NCBI RefSeq assembly: GCF_963556105.2
Contig: NZ_OY829944.1
Span: 1,461,501 to 1,525,500, forward strand
Direction: 5' to 3'
DNA: 64,000 nt
Source: an uncultured Tolumonas sp.
GTDB lineage: Bacteria; Pseudomonadota; Gammaproteobacteria; Enterobacterales; Aeromonadaceae
A model generated the notes under the pieces. It saw only the letters and a program-made list of their open reading frames with translations, had not been told where the DNA came from and did not search any database. Shown piece after piece: positions 51,005-59,721 of this stretch. The stretch's first letter is position 1. Each line of letters opens with the position of its first letter. The translations under genes and the position numbers were made by a program.

Positions 51005-51565
51005 ACTAGCAACAGTTGGGTGTACGTTATAAAAAATAATCCCAAACTTGCTTTCTATAACATCAAATTTCACTTTGAACTGACCTGATGGTAATTCATT
51101 ATCTTGTTTGTCGGTTAAACAAAACGAAAAAAAAGCATCTTGAATTGGATAGACTAAATCTAATTTTCCAAGACCACTACAGTAACTTTTCCCTGTAGGG
51201 TGTGATTTTTTGACATCTAGAGTCATTGAGTGGTGCGCACCATAGACTGTAGTTAGGATAAATGAAGGAACTCTATTAAATTCACCGTAGCATATAACAG
51301 AGAAAAACAGTATAGCAATACATTGAAATGCTAATGGTTTTCTTTTGTTGATATAATACGGATCTTGGTTTTCTAGTTTAACTTGGAGAATTAAATAGCG
51401 TACCAGAAATACTATCCAAACTATAGTGATAATAACCCCTATATATCTATATTCATACTTAGATAAAAATCTAGATAAAAAGATTTGATCTAAAATAAAT
51501 ATAAGAAGTGGAATGCATATTAATGAGTATTTCTTTAGCTTTGTATTTTTTAATTTCGATAACAC
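51002..51565 (-). CDS. Membrane protein of unknown function
   Basis: This 187-aa protein has three hydrophobic segments: residues 13-31 (YSLICIPLLIFILDQIFL), 42-61 (IGVIITIVWIVFLVRYLI) and 78-95 (PLAFQCIAILFFSVICYG). An outer domain of about 90 aa carries two cysteines (GKSYCSGLGKLDLVYP; FFSFCLTDKQ). Start is GTG. The stop is in the attC. Confidence 0.65.
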   Translation of the reverse strand: MLSKLKNTKLKKYSLICIPLLIFILDQIFLSRFLSKYEYRYIGVIITIVWIVFLVRYLILQVKLENQDPYYINKRKPLAFQCIAILFFSVICYGEFNRVPSFILTTVYGAHHSMTLDVKKSHPTGKSYCSGLGKLDLVYPIQDAFFSFCLTDKQDNELPSGQFKVKFDVIESKFGIIFYNVHPTVAS

Positions 51566-51586
51566 TAGATTTATACCATTGCTAGT

Positions 51587-51662
51587 TAACTTTTAATTAA
51601 ACGGCGGCACGCAGTGCCGTCCAGTGAGCAGCGTAGCGCGAACGAGTTTGAATTAGTTGTTA
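51587..51662 (-). repeat. attC site, class L
   Basis: 76-bp site with arm GCAGCGTAGCGCGAACGAG. Confidence 0.88.
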
Positions 51663-52074
51663 GGTATGAACAAAGAAAAATATAGTCATCATCAACAACA
51701 AAACTGGCTAAGTGGAACCACAGGCTGCAATGTTGCAACGGTGCCAGCTTTAAACCACAGCTTGGAATTACTCGCCGACAATATCGAATCAGCGAAATTT
51801 TCTGAACATTCACACATTTTCATTTAACGAGCGGGTAGTGGACGTAAACACCACTGTGGCCAAACGATGAGCCGCTTAGGCGTTACACACTGACGGCGTT
51901 GAAGGTTGCCGAAGACGTAACCCGCGCAGGCTGTCAGTTTGCCAGTTCATGTGAATTCATGTGTTGCGCGAGGCAACCCACTCGCAAGTAGTGAGTCGCT
52001 AACATCACTGGACCATTTGACTAGCCGCTTTAAGGTTCGAATTCACCGCCACCAATAAAGCCGCTTTTATTACC
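51663..52074 (-). repeat. Gene-less cassette, family B, copy 6
   Basis: Close to copies 4 and 7. No gene. Confidence 0.82.
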
Positions 52075-52124
52075 TAACTTCTAATTGTGGGGCAGCGTAG
52101 CTGTCCCACACCAATTATTTGTTA
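52075..52124 (-). repeat. attC site, class G
   Basis: 50-bp site with stem CAGC-GTA-GCTG. Confidence 0.9.
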
Positions 52125-52706
52125 ACCCGCTATGTGGTATCCAATAAATGAACCATCGAAAGTATAACGTCCAACCCAGCCATGTGGTCCACACCATTGC
52201 TGTTTTAGGAGCTTAATTAATTTTTTTGTATATGCCCTAGTTAGCCATTTATAGTCAGATATTATTTTTATATTTAAAGATAAAGGGTTGTCAGTATTAT
52301 CTTTGTTTAAAGAGCATGGATATCTGGCCCATGATTCATTGCCGTTTTGAAACACCTCTAGAATCGGAATTGACTTGTTTTTATATGGTATTAAATCAGA
52401 TTTATTAGCTAGCTCAGTCAATTTATGGCTTTTAAGGTTTTTTGACAGAACTCCATTAGATATCCATTCAGGGTTTTCATAAACGAGATATGCCTTGATT
52501 AAGTTTTCTAACACAAATGATGCCAATAAAAATATAGTTCTATTTGTGCTATCTAAAGTTATTGCTGCATCTTGTTCATTATTTATCTTTGATATGTATC
52601 CTGTACCAAAATGAGTGATTATCTTTTCAATTTGAGTATGCAGTTCATCTGCAACAAGAAACCAACTATGAGGACATGAACAATCAACGAACTCTAAATT
52701 TGTCAT
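52122..52706 (-). CDS. HEPN-like sensor-type protein
   Basis: This 194-aa helical protein has TIFLLASFVLENLIKAYLVY followed by LKSHKLTELANKSDL and ESWARYPCSLN. The order (a helix with E..IKA, a HxL loop, then WxRYPxS) resembles HEPN-type domains that lack the catalytic R-x4-H and sense or bind RNA. I cannot name a family with confidence. The stop is in the attC. Confidence 0.55.
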   Translation of the reverse strand: MTNLEFVDCSCPHSWFLVADELHTQIEKIITHFGTGYISKINNEQDAAITLDSTNRTIFLLASFVLENLIKAYLVYENPEWISNGVLSKNLKSHKLTELANKSDLIPYKNKSIPILEVFQNGNESWARYPCSLNKDNTDNPLSLNIKIISDYKWLTRAYTKKLIKLLKQQWCGPHGWVGRYTFDGSFIGYHIAG

Positions 52707-52724
52707 CGAGGTTTCCTAGCGGGT

Positions 52725-52778
52725 TAACTTCGTTTTATGCGGTGGCACGTAGTGCCATCCGACATGAAATATTTGTTA
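52725..52778 (-). repeat. attC site, class S
   Basis: 54-bp GGTGGCAC site with GAAATATTTG instead of TAAAATTTTG on the right. Confidence 0.88.
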
Positions 52779-52786
52779 GAATGAGA

Positions 52787-53530
52787 TTAAATGTGTACAT
52801 AGTCAGATATTAACATTTCGTAGTCAGTATTTGATTGAGTTGCTTTTTTGAATGAAACATCTTTATTATGTTTTACTGCTTCGAGTATGGTTTCAATGTC
52901 TTCTGATTTTGATCTTGCGCCGAATATTATCGAAGTTAGCTTGAAAGGGTTATTAATTAATTGGTCACTTTTATCGTTAACTATATACCGCCATTCTTTC
53001 TCGTAAGACCAATCTGCCGATTTTGTCGCTAAGATAGAATGTGTTGTTTTAGCTAAATTAATCCCCATATCATATATGGATACTTTGGGGTATTTCGTTG
53101 CATAATTAACGGCAAGTAATGTGTTATTTAACTTCAAATCAACATCGAACTCTAGACAAATCCCTTTGTGATTATCTGCATAATGAGACCACATCAATAT
53201 AGAATCTGGTATCTCACTTAAGCAAAAAATACCAAACTCATACAAATACTCCTGTGCACCATGATACATGGCATTGGTTTTGACGTCGTTAAATATTATT
53301 TCATTAAATTCAAATTTACTAAACCCAAGATCTACATAAGGAATATCTTGTTTTTTACGAAAATCATTAATATGTTTGAGTTCTATATATTCATTTTCTG
53401 TGAATTTATCTTGTTGAAACTTGCAGTCAAATAAGTCATTGAAGTTTTTAGCTCCAGATAGCCATATTTTATTTTTAATAATAGAACCCAAAGTTTGATG
53501 CGAATATTTCTGATATTTATAAAGCTTCAT
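52787..53530 (-). CDS. DUF2971 protein
   Basis: This 247-aa protein has the DUF2971 features: MKLYKYQKYSHQTLGSI, IWLSGAKNFNDLFDC, FGIFCLSEIPDSILMWSHYA, NHKGICLEFDV and WSYEKEWRYIV. Biochemical role unknown; the family is frequent in mobile and defence regions. The WSYEKEWR element resembles FSWEREWR in the AbiGi-like protein at 11237. It is the sole gene of its cassette. Confidence 0.85.
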   Translation of the reverse strand: MKLYKYQKYSHQTLGSIIKNKIWLSGAKNFNDLFDCKFQQDKFTENEYIELKHINDFRKKQDIPYVDLGFSKFEFNEIIFNDVKTNAMYHGAQEYLYEFGIFCLSEIPDSILMWSHYADNHKGICLEFDVDLKLNNTLLAVNYATKYPKVSIYDMGINLAKTTHSILATKSADWSYEKEWRYIVNDKSDQLINNPFKLTSIIFGARSKSEDIETILEAVKHNKDVSFKKATQSNTDYEMLISDYVHI

Positions 53531-53545
53531 AGTGTCTTCTCATTC

Positions 53546-53599
53546 TAACTTCGTTTTATGCGGTGGCACGTAGTGCCATCCGACATTAAAATTTTGTTA
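53546..53599 (-). repeat. attC site, class S
   Basis: 54-bp site, GGTGGCAC form. Confidence 0.9.
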
Positions 53600-53625
53600 A
53601 GTTTGCTCTTTGACTTTATCGATCA

Positions 53626-53913
53626 TTACATCAGTTTTAATAATCGTTCACTTCGCCACACTCTGATGACTTGCACTTCATCTGCTTTCAGCAGATAAAC
53701 AATACGGTAGGGCGGATGAATGAGTTCTCGGAGCGATGGGAGGCCATATTCAGGGACAATTCGACCCATCTGAGGATGTTCAGATAGATTTTCAATATGA
53801 TTAAAAACATCATCAACATGTTTCTCCCCGATATGTTCAACACCTTCAAGTTTATAATGTTCTTTGATATCGATAAGATCTTCGTAAGCAGAATCGGTGA
53901 TCGTAATTTTCAT
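53626..53913 (-). CDS. RelE/ParE-family toxin (copy 2)
   Basis: The 95-aa protein is identical to that at 47434-47721; a few bases differ silently. It overlaps the antitoxin gene by one base. The key residues of the copy 1 entry are all present. Confidence 0.9.
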   Translation of the reverse strand: MKITITDSAYEDLIDIKEHYKLEGVEHIGEKHVDDVFNHIENLSEHPQMGRIVPEYGLPSLRELIHPPYRIVYLLKADEVQVIRVWRSERLLKLM

Positions 53914-54182
53914 TAGCGCAAACCCAGTTTCTTCTTGGCATCATCAAGAGACATTGTTCTGCCTTCTTGAACATCCGTAAGACCCTGAGCAATTGCTTTG
54001 AGAAAAGCGCATTCTTCTTCACGAGTTTCGTATTCAGCTAAGGACTGAACGACAGCAACACCACGACCTCTACTGGTAAGAAGAATAGGGCGTTGAGTTT
54101 CAACAGTTTGATTAACAATTTTGCCTGGGTTCACTTTGAGATCTGACAATGGAACCACATCTTCAGAGAATTTGACTTGCAT
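53913..54182 (-). CDS. Phd/YefM-family antitoxin (copy 2)
   Basis: The 89-aa protein is identical to that at 47721-47990. Its promoter region is also conserved. The whole cassette is therefore a recent duplication about 6 kb from copy 1. Confidence 0.9.
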   Translation of the reverse strand: MQVKFSEDVVPLSDLKVNPGKIVNQTVETQRPILLTSRGRGVAVVQSLAEYETREEECAFLKAIAQGLTDVQEGRTMSLDDAKKKLGLR

Positions 54183-54213
54183 TATGGTATCTCGATTGCG
54201 ATGAGTAGACCTG

Positions 54214-54241
54214 ATTATAGCACCAGTTAACAGGTCTTCAA
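54214..54241 (-). promoter_or_regulatory. Promoter of the Phd/RelE operon (copy 2)
   Basis: Same layout as copy 1: minus-strand TTGAAG (54236-54241), a 16-base spacer and TATAAT (54214-54219), bracketed by GACCTG/CAGGTC. Confidence 0.6.
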
Positions 54242-54276
54242 TGTTTCGTCGAGGCTTGCTATGACAAATAAGAACT

Positions 54277-54330
54277 TAACTATTACTTATGGGGCAGCAC
54301 GTAGTGCTGTCCGCCATTAAGTTTTTGTTA
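54277..54330 (-). repeat. attC site, class S/G mixed
   Basis: 54-bp site combining GGGG with stem AGCAC-GTA-GTGCT. Confidence 0.9.
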
Positions 54331-55371
54331 TAAGCTTTCGTCATTGTGAGTTAATAACTTTGTTTTACTTTGTTCAATTAATTGGTGTTTGTATGCTTCG
54401 CCAATGTTATGTATTTTATCATTAACTTCAATAGTGGGCTGATCACTTAATAGTATATCAAGTTTTTTGGCTATCTTTTTGGTGGCGGAATTAAGGTGGT
54501 CATTTATCTCTTTTGTATCAATACCTTGTTTATTAAGCTCATCAGATATTTTTAATAATTCATTTATTGCTGTCACTGTTCCAGGTAATTGTTGCAGTTG
54601 TCCAGTCTTAGTAAAGTTTTCCTGATAATAACTTGAAGCTGAGTTTAAAATGGCTGTTAGTATTGTTGCTGTAAGAGTGTGTCCCGCTATTTTTAGCCAT
54701 AAACTCCCACTCTCTATATGGTGAATAATTATTGGATTGTCGATAACAGAGACATTCAATAAGTTGCATATTTCGGTATATATTACCTCTACAGCTTCAA
54801 GTTTTTTCCCAAATGATGTCAGGCTGTTTACATTTGTTAGATATAAATCCAGTGAGGTAAGTTCGTTTTCTACACCATCTGAATCATTGGACCATAATAA
54901 AATATCAATCAATTTCTCTATGTTAATTATTTTGTTTGCCAATTGTAATGATATGAACGAAAGTTTGTAAAATATTTCTGGTTGAGAATTTAATCTATAT
55001 TTGTCATATTCATCTAAAAAAGCATCGAGGGTACTTGCCAAGTCTTCCAAGGATTTTTTCAATTGATCGTTATACTTGCATGCCTCAATAAAACCTTGAA
55101 TTTCTATATTTGCTTTGTGGCAGTCTACAATTAACAATCTAAAATTAATTGAATTCTTTTCATTTGTGATTCCTTGTGATATTTTTCGGATAAATTCATT
55201 TCTTGAAGTTTGTGCTTGTTGGTTGTCATGGAAAAAACTATAGCTAAAATTTTGTGTGTTTTTTGCTGTTTCACTTAGTAGTTCGCAAGTATTTTTTATG
55301 TTCTTGATTTGATTTTCATTTAGTTCTAATTTTAACGTTTGAAGTGTTCTGTAGAAATTTCTTTTAATCAC
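54328..55371 (-). CDS. Helical protein of unknown function
   Basis: This 347-aa protein is almost entirely helical (ENQIKNIKNTCELLSETAKN at the start; NEFIRKISQGITNEKNSINF). A hydrophobic stretch (LWLKIAGHTLTATILTAILN) follows IIHHIESGS near residue 222 and may insert into a membrane or form a pore. The IESGSLWLKI element looks conserved, but I cannot name a family. Start is GTG with GAGGT. The stop is in the attC. Confidence 0.6.
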   Translation of the reverse strand: MIKRNFYRTLQTLKLELNENQIKNIKNTCELLSETAKNTQNFSYSFFHDNQQAQTSRNEFIRKISQGITNEKNSINFRLLIVDCHKANIEIQGFIEACKYNDQLKKSLEDLASTLDAFLDEYDKYRLNSQPEIFYKLSFISLQLANKIINIEKLIDILLWSNDSDGVENELTSLDLYLTNVNSLTSFGKKLEAVEVIYTEICNLLNVSVIDNPIIIHHIESGSLWLKIAGHTLTATILTAILNSASSYYQENFTKTGQLQQLPGTVTAINELLKISDELNKQGIDTKEINDHLNSATKKIAKKLDILLSDQPTIEVNDKIHNIGEAYKHQLIEQSKTKLLTHNDESL

Positions 55372-55391
55372 GATTTACCTCTATATGCTTA

Positions 55392-55443
55392 TAACTTCCA
55401 ATTGTGGGGCGGTTGAAAACCGTCCCACACTAATTGTTTGTTA
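55392..55443 (-). repeat. attC site, class G
   Basis: 52-bp site with CGG-TTGAAAA-CCG stem; useful intact reference for the altered site at 57115. Confidence 0.9.
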
Positions 55444-55730
55444 ACTGGTAGTTGAGTTGAAATTGTTTAAGGCACGACGGCATTTTGCGAACCACCGCAG
55501 TAGCAAATAAACATTTTCATGTTCGGGCAGAACGTGAATTCACGAACGGACTTACTATTTTCACGACTCAAACAGTGCGTTGATTTTGAATTTATCCACT
55601 GAACTTGCTTTCACTGAAACCGAATTCAACACAAATCTTGCTGTGCCCAGAAGAGCAGGGAACTGCGTTGAAAATTTCGACAAACTGTCTACACCAGCGA
55701 AAAATAAAACACACAACCAACAAAACCAGT
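55444..55730 (-). repeat. Gene-less cassette, family C, copy 5
   Basis: Nearly identical to copy 4 at 41603. No gene. Confidence 0.84.
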
Positions 55731-55784
55731 TAACTTTTACTTAAATGGCGGCATGTTATGCCGTCCAATTTCAAGTTTTTGTTA
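55731..55784 (-). repeat. attC site, class S
   Basis: 54-bp site with stem GGCAT-GTT-ATGCC. Confidence 0.9.
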
Positions 55785-55794
55785 TGTTTTGATA

Positions 55795-56184
55795 TCATTT
55801 GATTGTCAATTGGTTATTGGATAACTTCTTTAAATCAGGATAAGGGTTTAGATTAGAGTTTTTTCTTAGTTCTTCAATTTTAACATAAGTAGAAATAATT
55901 ATTTCTGGAGATAATTTTGAAATTTCAACAATTTTTTTCATGTATTTTGAGTCTGTCCTTTGGGGTAAATATTCGAGATAAAATCGGTCACAGAATTTCA
56001 TGAGTGAGGGGGAGTTTTCTACGGTCAAACATGTACCAAAATCATTGATAGCTTGCGCATCTATACTTGCTTGAATTACTGCTGGTCCAAAGTTAGTCAA
56101 ATAATAACGATAACCACCACTAATTAATGAGATACCACATAATCCAGCCCAAAACCATTTTTTATTTAATATTTGCAATATCAT
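55795..56184 (-). CDS. Membrane-anchored or exported protein of unknown function
   Basis: This 129-aa protein has an N-terminal hydrophobic helix (FWAGLCGISLISGGYRYYL) and then a soluble part with two cysteines (FGTCLTVENSPSLMKFCDRF). Function unknown. It is the second gene of a two-gene cassette, 17 bases after another membrane-protein gene. Confidence 0.65.
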   Translation of the reverse strand: MILQILNKKWFWAGLCGISLISGGYRYYLTNFGPAVIQASIDAQAINDFGTCLTVENSPSLMKFCDRFYLEYLPQRTDSKYMKKIVEISKLSPEIIISTYVKIEELRKNSNLNPYPDLKKLSNNQLTIK

Positions 56185-56201
56185 TTCATACCTATTGTTT
56201 T

Positions 56202-56567
56202 TTATAAATGCTGCAGATGAATGCTAACATTTATTATTACATAAACAATTATTGCGTAAATTAAGATGAGAAACCATCGTAATAGCCAACCTCTTTTGTA
56301 ATTTCTCCCTGGAACCCTAATCGGTTTAAAAGTGACGTAAATTAAATTAATGAATTTAAAAGAGTTCACTAATGTCAAAACGACAGCAATTAATATTACA
56401 AAATAGGCTATTTTAACGCCAAAATCTCCGAGGTATAACCATTCTGGATTGTTTTTAGCACAAATCCCCACCCATAATAATGAAGCACAAACAATATAGT
56501 TAGTGAAATGTTCAAATACCACTTTCATGTAATCATTGTTGTTTAAATTTTTTTCTTCAGATGTCAT
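56202..56567 (-). CDS. Small three-TM membrane protein
   Basis: This 121-aa protein has three hydrophobic segments: residues 23-38 (TNYIVCASLLWVGICA), 50-72 (VKIAYFVILIAVVLTLVNSF) and 94-115 (WFLILIYAIIVYVIINVSIH). No family recognised. It is the first gene of a two-gene cassette whose other product is also membrane-linked. Confidence 0.65.
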   Translation of the reverse strand: MTSEEKNLNNNDYMKVVFEHFTNYIVCASLLWVGICAKNNPEWLYLGDFGVKIAYFVILIAVVLTLVNSFKFINLIYVTFKPIRVPGRNYKRGWLLRWFLILIYAIIVYVIINVSIHLQHL

Positions 56568-56632
56568 TTGTAGAAAACCCGTGTTTATATGATTTCATAT
56601 CAGTAATAGTATTAAAATCTCTAAGAAAAACA

Positions 56633-56708
56633 TAACTTTTAATTAAATGGCGGCACGTAGTGCCGTCCAGTGAGCAGCGTAGCGCGAACGTGTTTGAATT
56701 AGTTGTTA
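56633..56708 (-). repeat. attC site, class L
   Basis: 76-bp site with arm GCAGCGTAGCGCGAACGTG. Confidence 0.88.
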
Positions 56709-57119
56709 GGTATGAACAAAGAAAAGTCATTAATTAACAACAACAAAACTGGCTAAGTGGAACCACAGGCTGCAATGTTGCAACAGTGCCAGCTTTAAAC
56801 AACCGCTTGGAATTACTCGCCGACAATATCGAATCAGCGAAAATTGCAGAACATTCACACATTTTCATTTAATGAGCGGGCAGTGGGCGTAATTGCCACT
56901 ACGGCCAGATGATGAGCCGCTCAGGTGTTACACACTGACGGCGTTGAAGGTTGCCGAAGACGTAACCCGCGCAGGCTTTCAGTTTGCCACTTCACGTTAA
57001 TTCATGTGTTGCGCGAGGCAACCCACTCGCAGGAAGTGAACCGCTAACACCACTGGACCATCTGCACAGCCGCTTTAGGGCTCGAATTTGCCGCCACAAA
57101 TAAAGCCGTTTTTATTACC
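56709..57119 (-). repeat. Gene-less cassette, family B, copy 7
   Basis: Related to copies 4 and 6. No gene. Its right border is the palindromic attC. Confidence 0.82.
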
Positions 57120-57173
57120 TAACTTCCAATTGTGGGGCGGTTGAAAACCGTCCCACAATTGGAAGTTAGGTAA
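57115..57173. repeat. attC turned into a perfect palindrome
   Basis: The left half is a normal class G attC start. The right half is an exact inverted copy of it instead of the usual CACTAATTGTTTGTTA. Arms 57115-57136 and 57152-57173 pair over 22 bases without mismatch, with CGG/CCG and loop TTGAAAA inside. The neighbouring family C sequence resumes at TAACTGGTAG. The asymmetry that normal attC sites need is gone. Confidence 0.92.
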
Positions 57174-57458
57174 CTGGTAGTTGAGTTGAACTTGTTTATG
57201 GCTCGACGGGATTTTGCGAACCATCGTCGTTGTTGATAAACATTTCTATGTTCGGCCATAACTTGAGTTCACAACAGAATTTACTATTTTCACGACTCAA
57301 ATAATGCGTCGATTTTGAATTTATGGCTGAACTTGCTTTCGCTGAAATTGAATTCAACGCAAATCTTGCTGTGCCCAGAAGTGCAGGGAGCGACGTTGAA
57401 AATTTCGACAAACTGTCTACACCAGCGAAAAACAAAACACACAACCAACAAAACCAGT
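57174..57458 (-). repeat. Gene-less cassette, family C, copy 6
   Basis: Typical family C body, entered from the palindromic site. No gene called. Confidence 0.82.
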
Positions 57459-57512
57459 TAACTTCGTTTTATGCGGTGGCACGTAGTGCCATCCGACATT
57501 AAAATTTTGTTA
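57459..57512 (-). repeat. attC site, class S
   Basis: 54-bp site, GGTGGCAC form. Confidence 0.9.
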
Positions 57513-57758
57513 TGTGATTTTGTGCACTGCTGAAACTTAGTGTTCAATTTTCTCAGTCATATGCTTTTATGAGCCAATGTAGCCGCATTAGTTACCCAAT
57601 TCTGTCCATCAAACCGACGATATTGATATGCTGAGGTTTGGTGTTTAAACAGCGAGGATTGATGTCTACACCATCTGGGTTAGAGCGCAGTTATGGTAGT
57701 TAAATATATTCCATGGCTTTTGGCTAAAACCCCTGTAACTTGTTGTCAATCATGCTTG

Positions 57759-58064
57759 TTACCTACGTTTACCCAAGGAAGGCAAGCCGCCTGATACTGT
57801 ATAGACACTACGGGACTTAGGCTTTTTCTTTTTAGGCGTTGGGGCTTTTTTTTCTTCTGCTTGAGCTGCATTTAATAATTTTCTTGTAAAAACAATTTCG
57901 TCATGCAATCTATTCATTAAACTTGAAATTACGGTGATTTCACTTTCACTAAGTTTAATATGATTATGTAGCGAACTCATAAGATCTTTACGTTTTTGAA
58001 GTGCATTAATTCTATTTTTAAATTCATTTAATGTATTCAATATACTTGCCCTCATAAATGGCAT
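57759..58064 (-). CDS. Small coiled-coil protein with basic tail
   Basis: This protein of about 101 aa is helical (ILNTLNEFKNRINALQKRKD; ISSLMNRLHDEIVFTRKLLN) and ends in a lysine-rich tail (EEKKAPTPKKKKPKSRSVYT). No family recognised. Three in-frame ATGs (58070, 58064, 58055) lack good ribosome sites, so the start is uncertain. The 246 bases downstream (57513-57758) hold no gene that I can see. Confidence 0.5.
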   Translation of the reverse strand: MPFMRASILNTLNEFKNRINALQKRKDLMSSLHNHIKLSESEITVISSLMNRLHDEIVFTRKLLNAAQAEEKKAPTPKKKKPKSRSVYTVSGGLPSLGKRR

Positions 58065-58069
58065 AAACA

Positions 58070-58123
58070 TAACTTCGATTTAAGTGGCGGCACGTAGTGC
58101 CGTCCAGCTTTAAATTTTTGTTA
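58070..58123 (-). repeat. attC site, class S
   Basis: 54-bp site with stem GGCAC-GTA-GTGCC. Confidence 0.9.
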
Positions 58124-58885
58124 GACATTTATTTCTGCGCTATAAAGAACTCTTAATTCAATATCTATGCTGGTTTCTTTCAAGCTATAACTCCATGTAT
58201 CAGTTATTAATTTAAATTTATCCTTATCTCCATCTAAAATTAGTACTACAATGAAATTTGTTTTAATTTTCATGTATTCATTGGTAAGTTTTGCTCGATA
58301 CATGAATTCCTGTATCGTTTTCATCATAATTCTTGGTTGGGAGTAGTACTTAATTTCTAGTATAGTCGCACCAACACCTGGAGTTATATATGATGCATCG
58401 AATGTGTAATATTCTTGACTAATTTGCACACCAATATTTGGGGCGATATTCAACTCTTTAGATAGAAGATTAATAACATAATCTTCATATTTTTTGATTT
58501 TGTTTTTTACTAAATTTACAGAGAAATTATCTTCTGATGTAAGGTTTTCAATGAATACATTGCCTGCAGCTTCCATGGCATCTTCTTCAAGTTTTTTCTC
58601 TTTTTCTTCTGCAGATAATGTTTTTAGAAATGAGTCATCTGTTTTATAGTCACTTGGACTATAAAGCTTGCCATGATGTTCTGTTACCAGCTTGTAAAAT
58701 ACAAGTAGAACCGTAAAGGGAAACGAAACAATAAATATCAAAAGTGGCCAACGTTCAGATGACTCAAGTTTATCTGCCGAACTCCCTAGTAATAAAGACG
58801 CAAATCCGTAGATTAATGATATGAATAAAGCAATAATCCCCAATGGATTTCTTGCATATTCTTTAGCATTTTTGAAAAATTCCAT
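58121..58885 (-). CDS. Membrane protein with PD-(D/E)XK-like soluble domain
   Basis: This 254-aa protein has two N-terminal transmembrane helices (GIIALFISLIYGFASLLLG; PLLIFIVSFPFTVLLVFYKL). A charged linker follows, then a C-terminal domain with YYTFDASYITPGVGATILEI, then KYYS and NFIVVLILDGD. FDA followed by LEIK fits the Asp and ExK of a PD-(D/E)XK nuclease fold, but the catalytic role is unproven. The stop is in the attC. Confidence 0.62.
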   Translation of the reverse strand: MEFFKNAKEYARNPLGIIALFISLIYGFASLLLGSSADKLESSERWPLLIFIVSFPFTVLLVFYKLVTEHHGKLYSPSDYKTDDSFLKTLSAEEKEKKLEEDAMEAAGNVFIENLTSEDNFSVNLVKNKIKKYEDYVINLLSKELNIAPNIGVQISQEYYTFDASYITPGVGATILEIKYYSQPRIMMKTIQEFMYRAKLTNEYMKIKTNFIVVLILDGDKDKFKLITDTWSYSLKETSIDIELRVLYSAEINV

Positions 58886-58903
58886 AGTTATCTCTTAAAT
58901 GTC

Positions 58904-58957
58904 TAACTTTTACTTAAGGGGCGGTGCGTAGCACCGTCCAACTTAAAGTTTTTGTTA
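58904..58957 (-). repeat. attC site, class S/G mixed
   Basis: 54-bp site with stem GGTGC-GTA-GCACC. Confidence 0.9.
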
Positions 58958-58964
58958 GGCCTAA

Positions 58965-59591
58965 TCAACCAAGTTTAAATTTTTCATTCAATTTGTTTTT
59001 ATTTTTTTCTATCATTTTTTGCTCGAATATATCAATGCAAGGATATGAGCCATGAACAATACTTCTAAATTTTCGTAGCGCCCCATTATTGTGTGCAAAT
59101 AAATATTTAAATTCAGACTCAATCAACTCTCTGTCTGCTACATTATAAACATAAGCAGACACGATGCTTTCAAGCATATTTAAATATGTTATAAGCTGCC
59201 ATCGTAACTGTAGTGAGTACTTTCTTTCGATCAATATGTGACCGTTTTCGATTTTCTCATTTACTTTATCGATCTCAAGTTCAAATATCGCACTGATAGT
59301 TTCTTTGTTGCTATTATTATCATCAACATAGAATTCTTCGTTGTTCACAACAGAGCGAAGCACTTCTTCACTTAATGTTTCTGCAAATTTTCTAGCAAGA
59401 GAACTTTTCTGATCTAACTCTTTAAACCAACATTGCAATAGATCAACAGCTTTTTCACGGCGAGAACGTTCATGATCTTGAGCAGTCTGTTTTTTCTGTA
59501 AGTATACTTGCAATATAATGAAAACTAAGGAAATAGTAGTGATTGAACTTGCAATTGCTGAAATCCAATCAGTTATTTTTATTTCTTCCAT
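58965..59591 (-). CDS. Membrane-anchored helical protein (DUF4760-like)
   Basis: This 208-aa protein starts MEEIKITDWISAIASSITTI with one transmembrane helix (to about residue 30). A long helical cytoplasmic part follows (KKQTAQDHERSRREKAVDLL; LRWQLITYLNMLESIVSAYV). The shape resembles DUF4760-type proteins. The start is supported by AGGAAC; a longer frame is rejected. Function unknown. Confidence 0.6.
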   Translation of the reverse strand: MEEIKITDWISAIASSITTISLVFIILQVYLQKKQTAQDHERSRREKAVDLLQCWFKELDQKSSLARKFAETLSEEVLRSVVNNEEFYVDDNNSNKETISAIFELEIDKVNEKIENGHILIERKYSLQLRWQLITYLNMLESIVSAYVYNVADRELIESEFKYLFAHNNGALRKFRSIVHGSYPCIDIFEQKMIEKNKNKLNEKFKLG

Positions 59592-59649
59592 ATTAATGTT
59601 CCTGACGATAATTTCTTGTAATACTAACAAAAATGCCATGAGAAGGGCC

Positions 59650-59698
59650 TAACTTTTACTTGTGGGGTGCGTTAGCATCCCACACCAAGTTTTTGTTA
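59650..59698 (-). repeat. attC site, class G
   Basis: 49-bp site with stem TGC-GTTA-GCA. Confidence 0.9.
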
Positions 59699-59721
59699 GG
59701 CTTCGGGATGCTGCATTAAGG

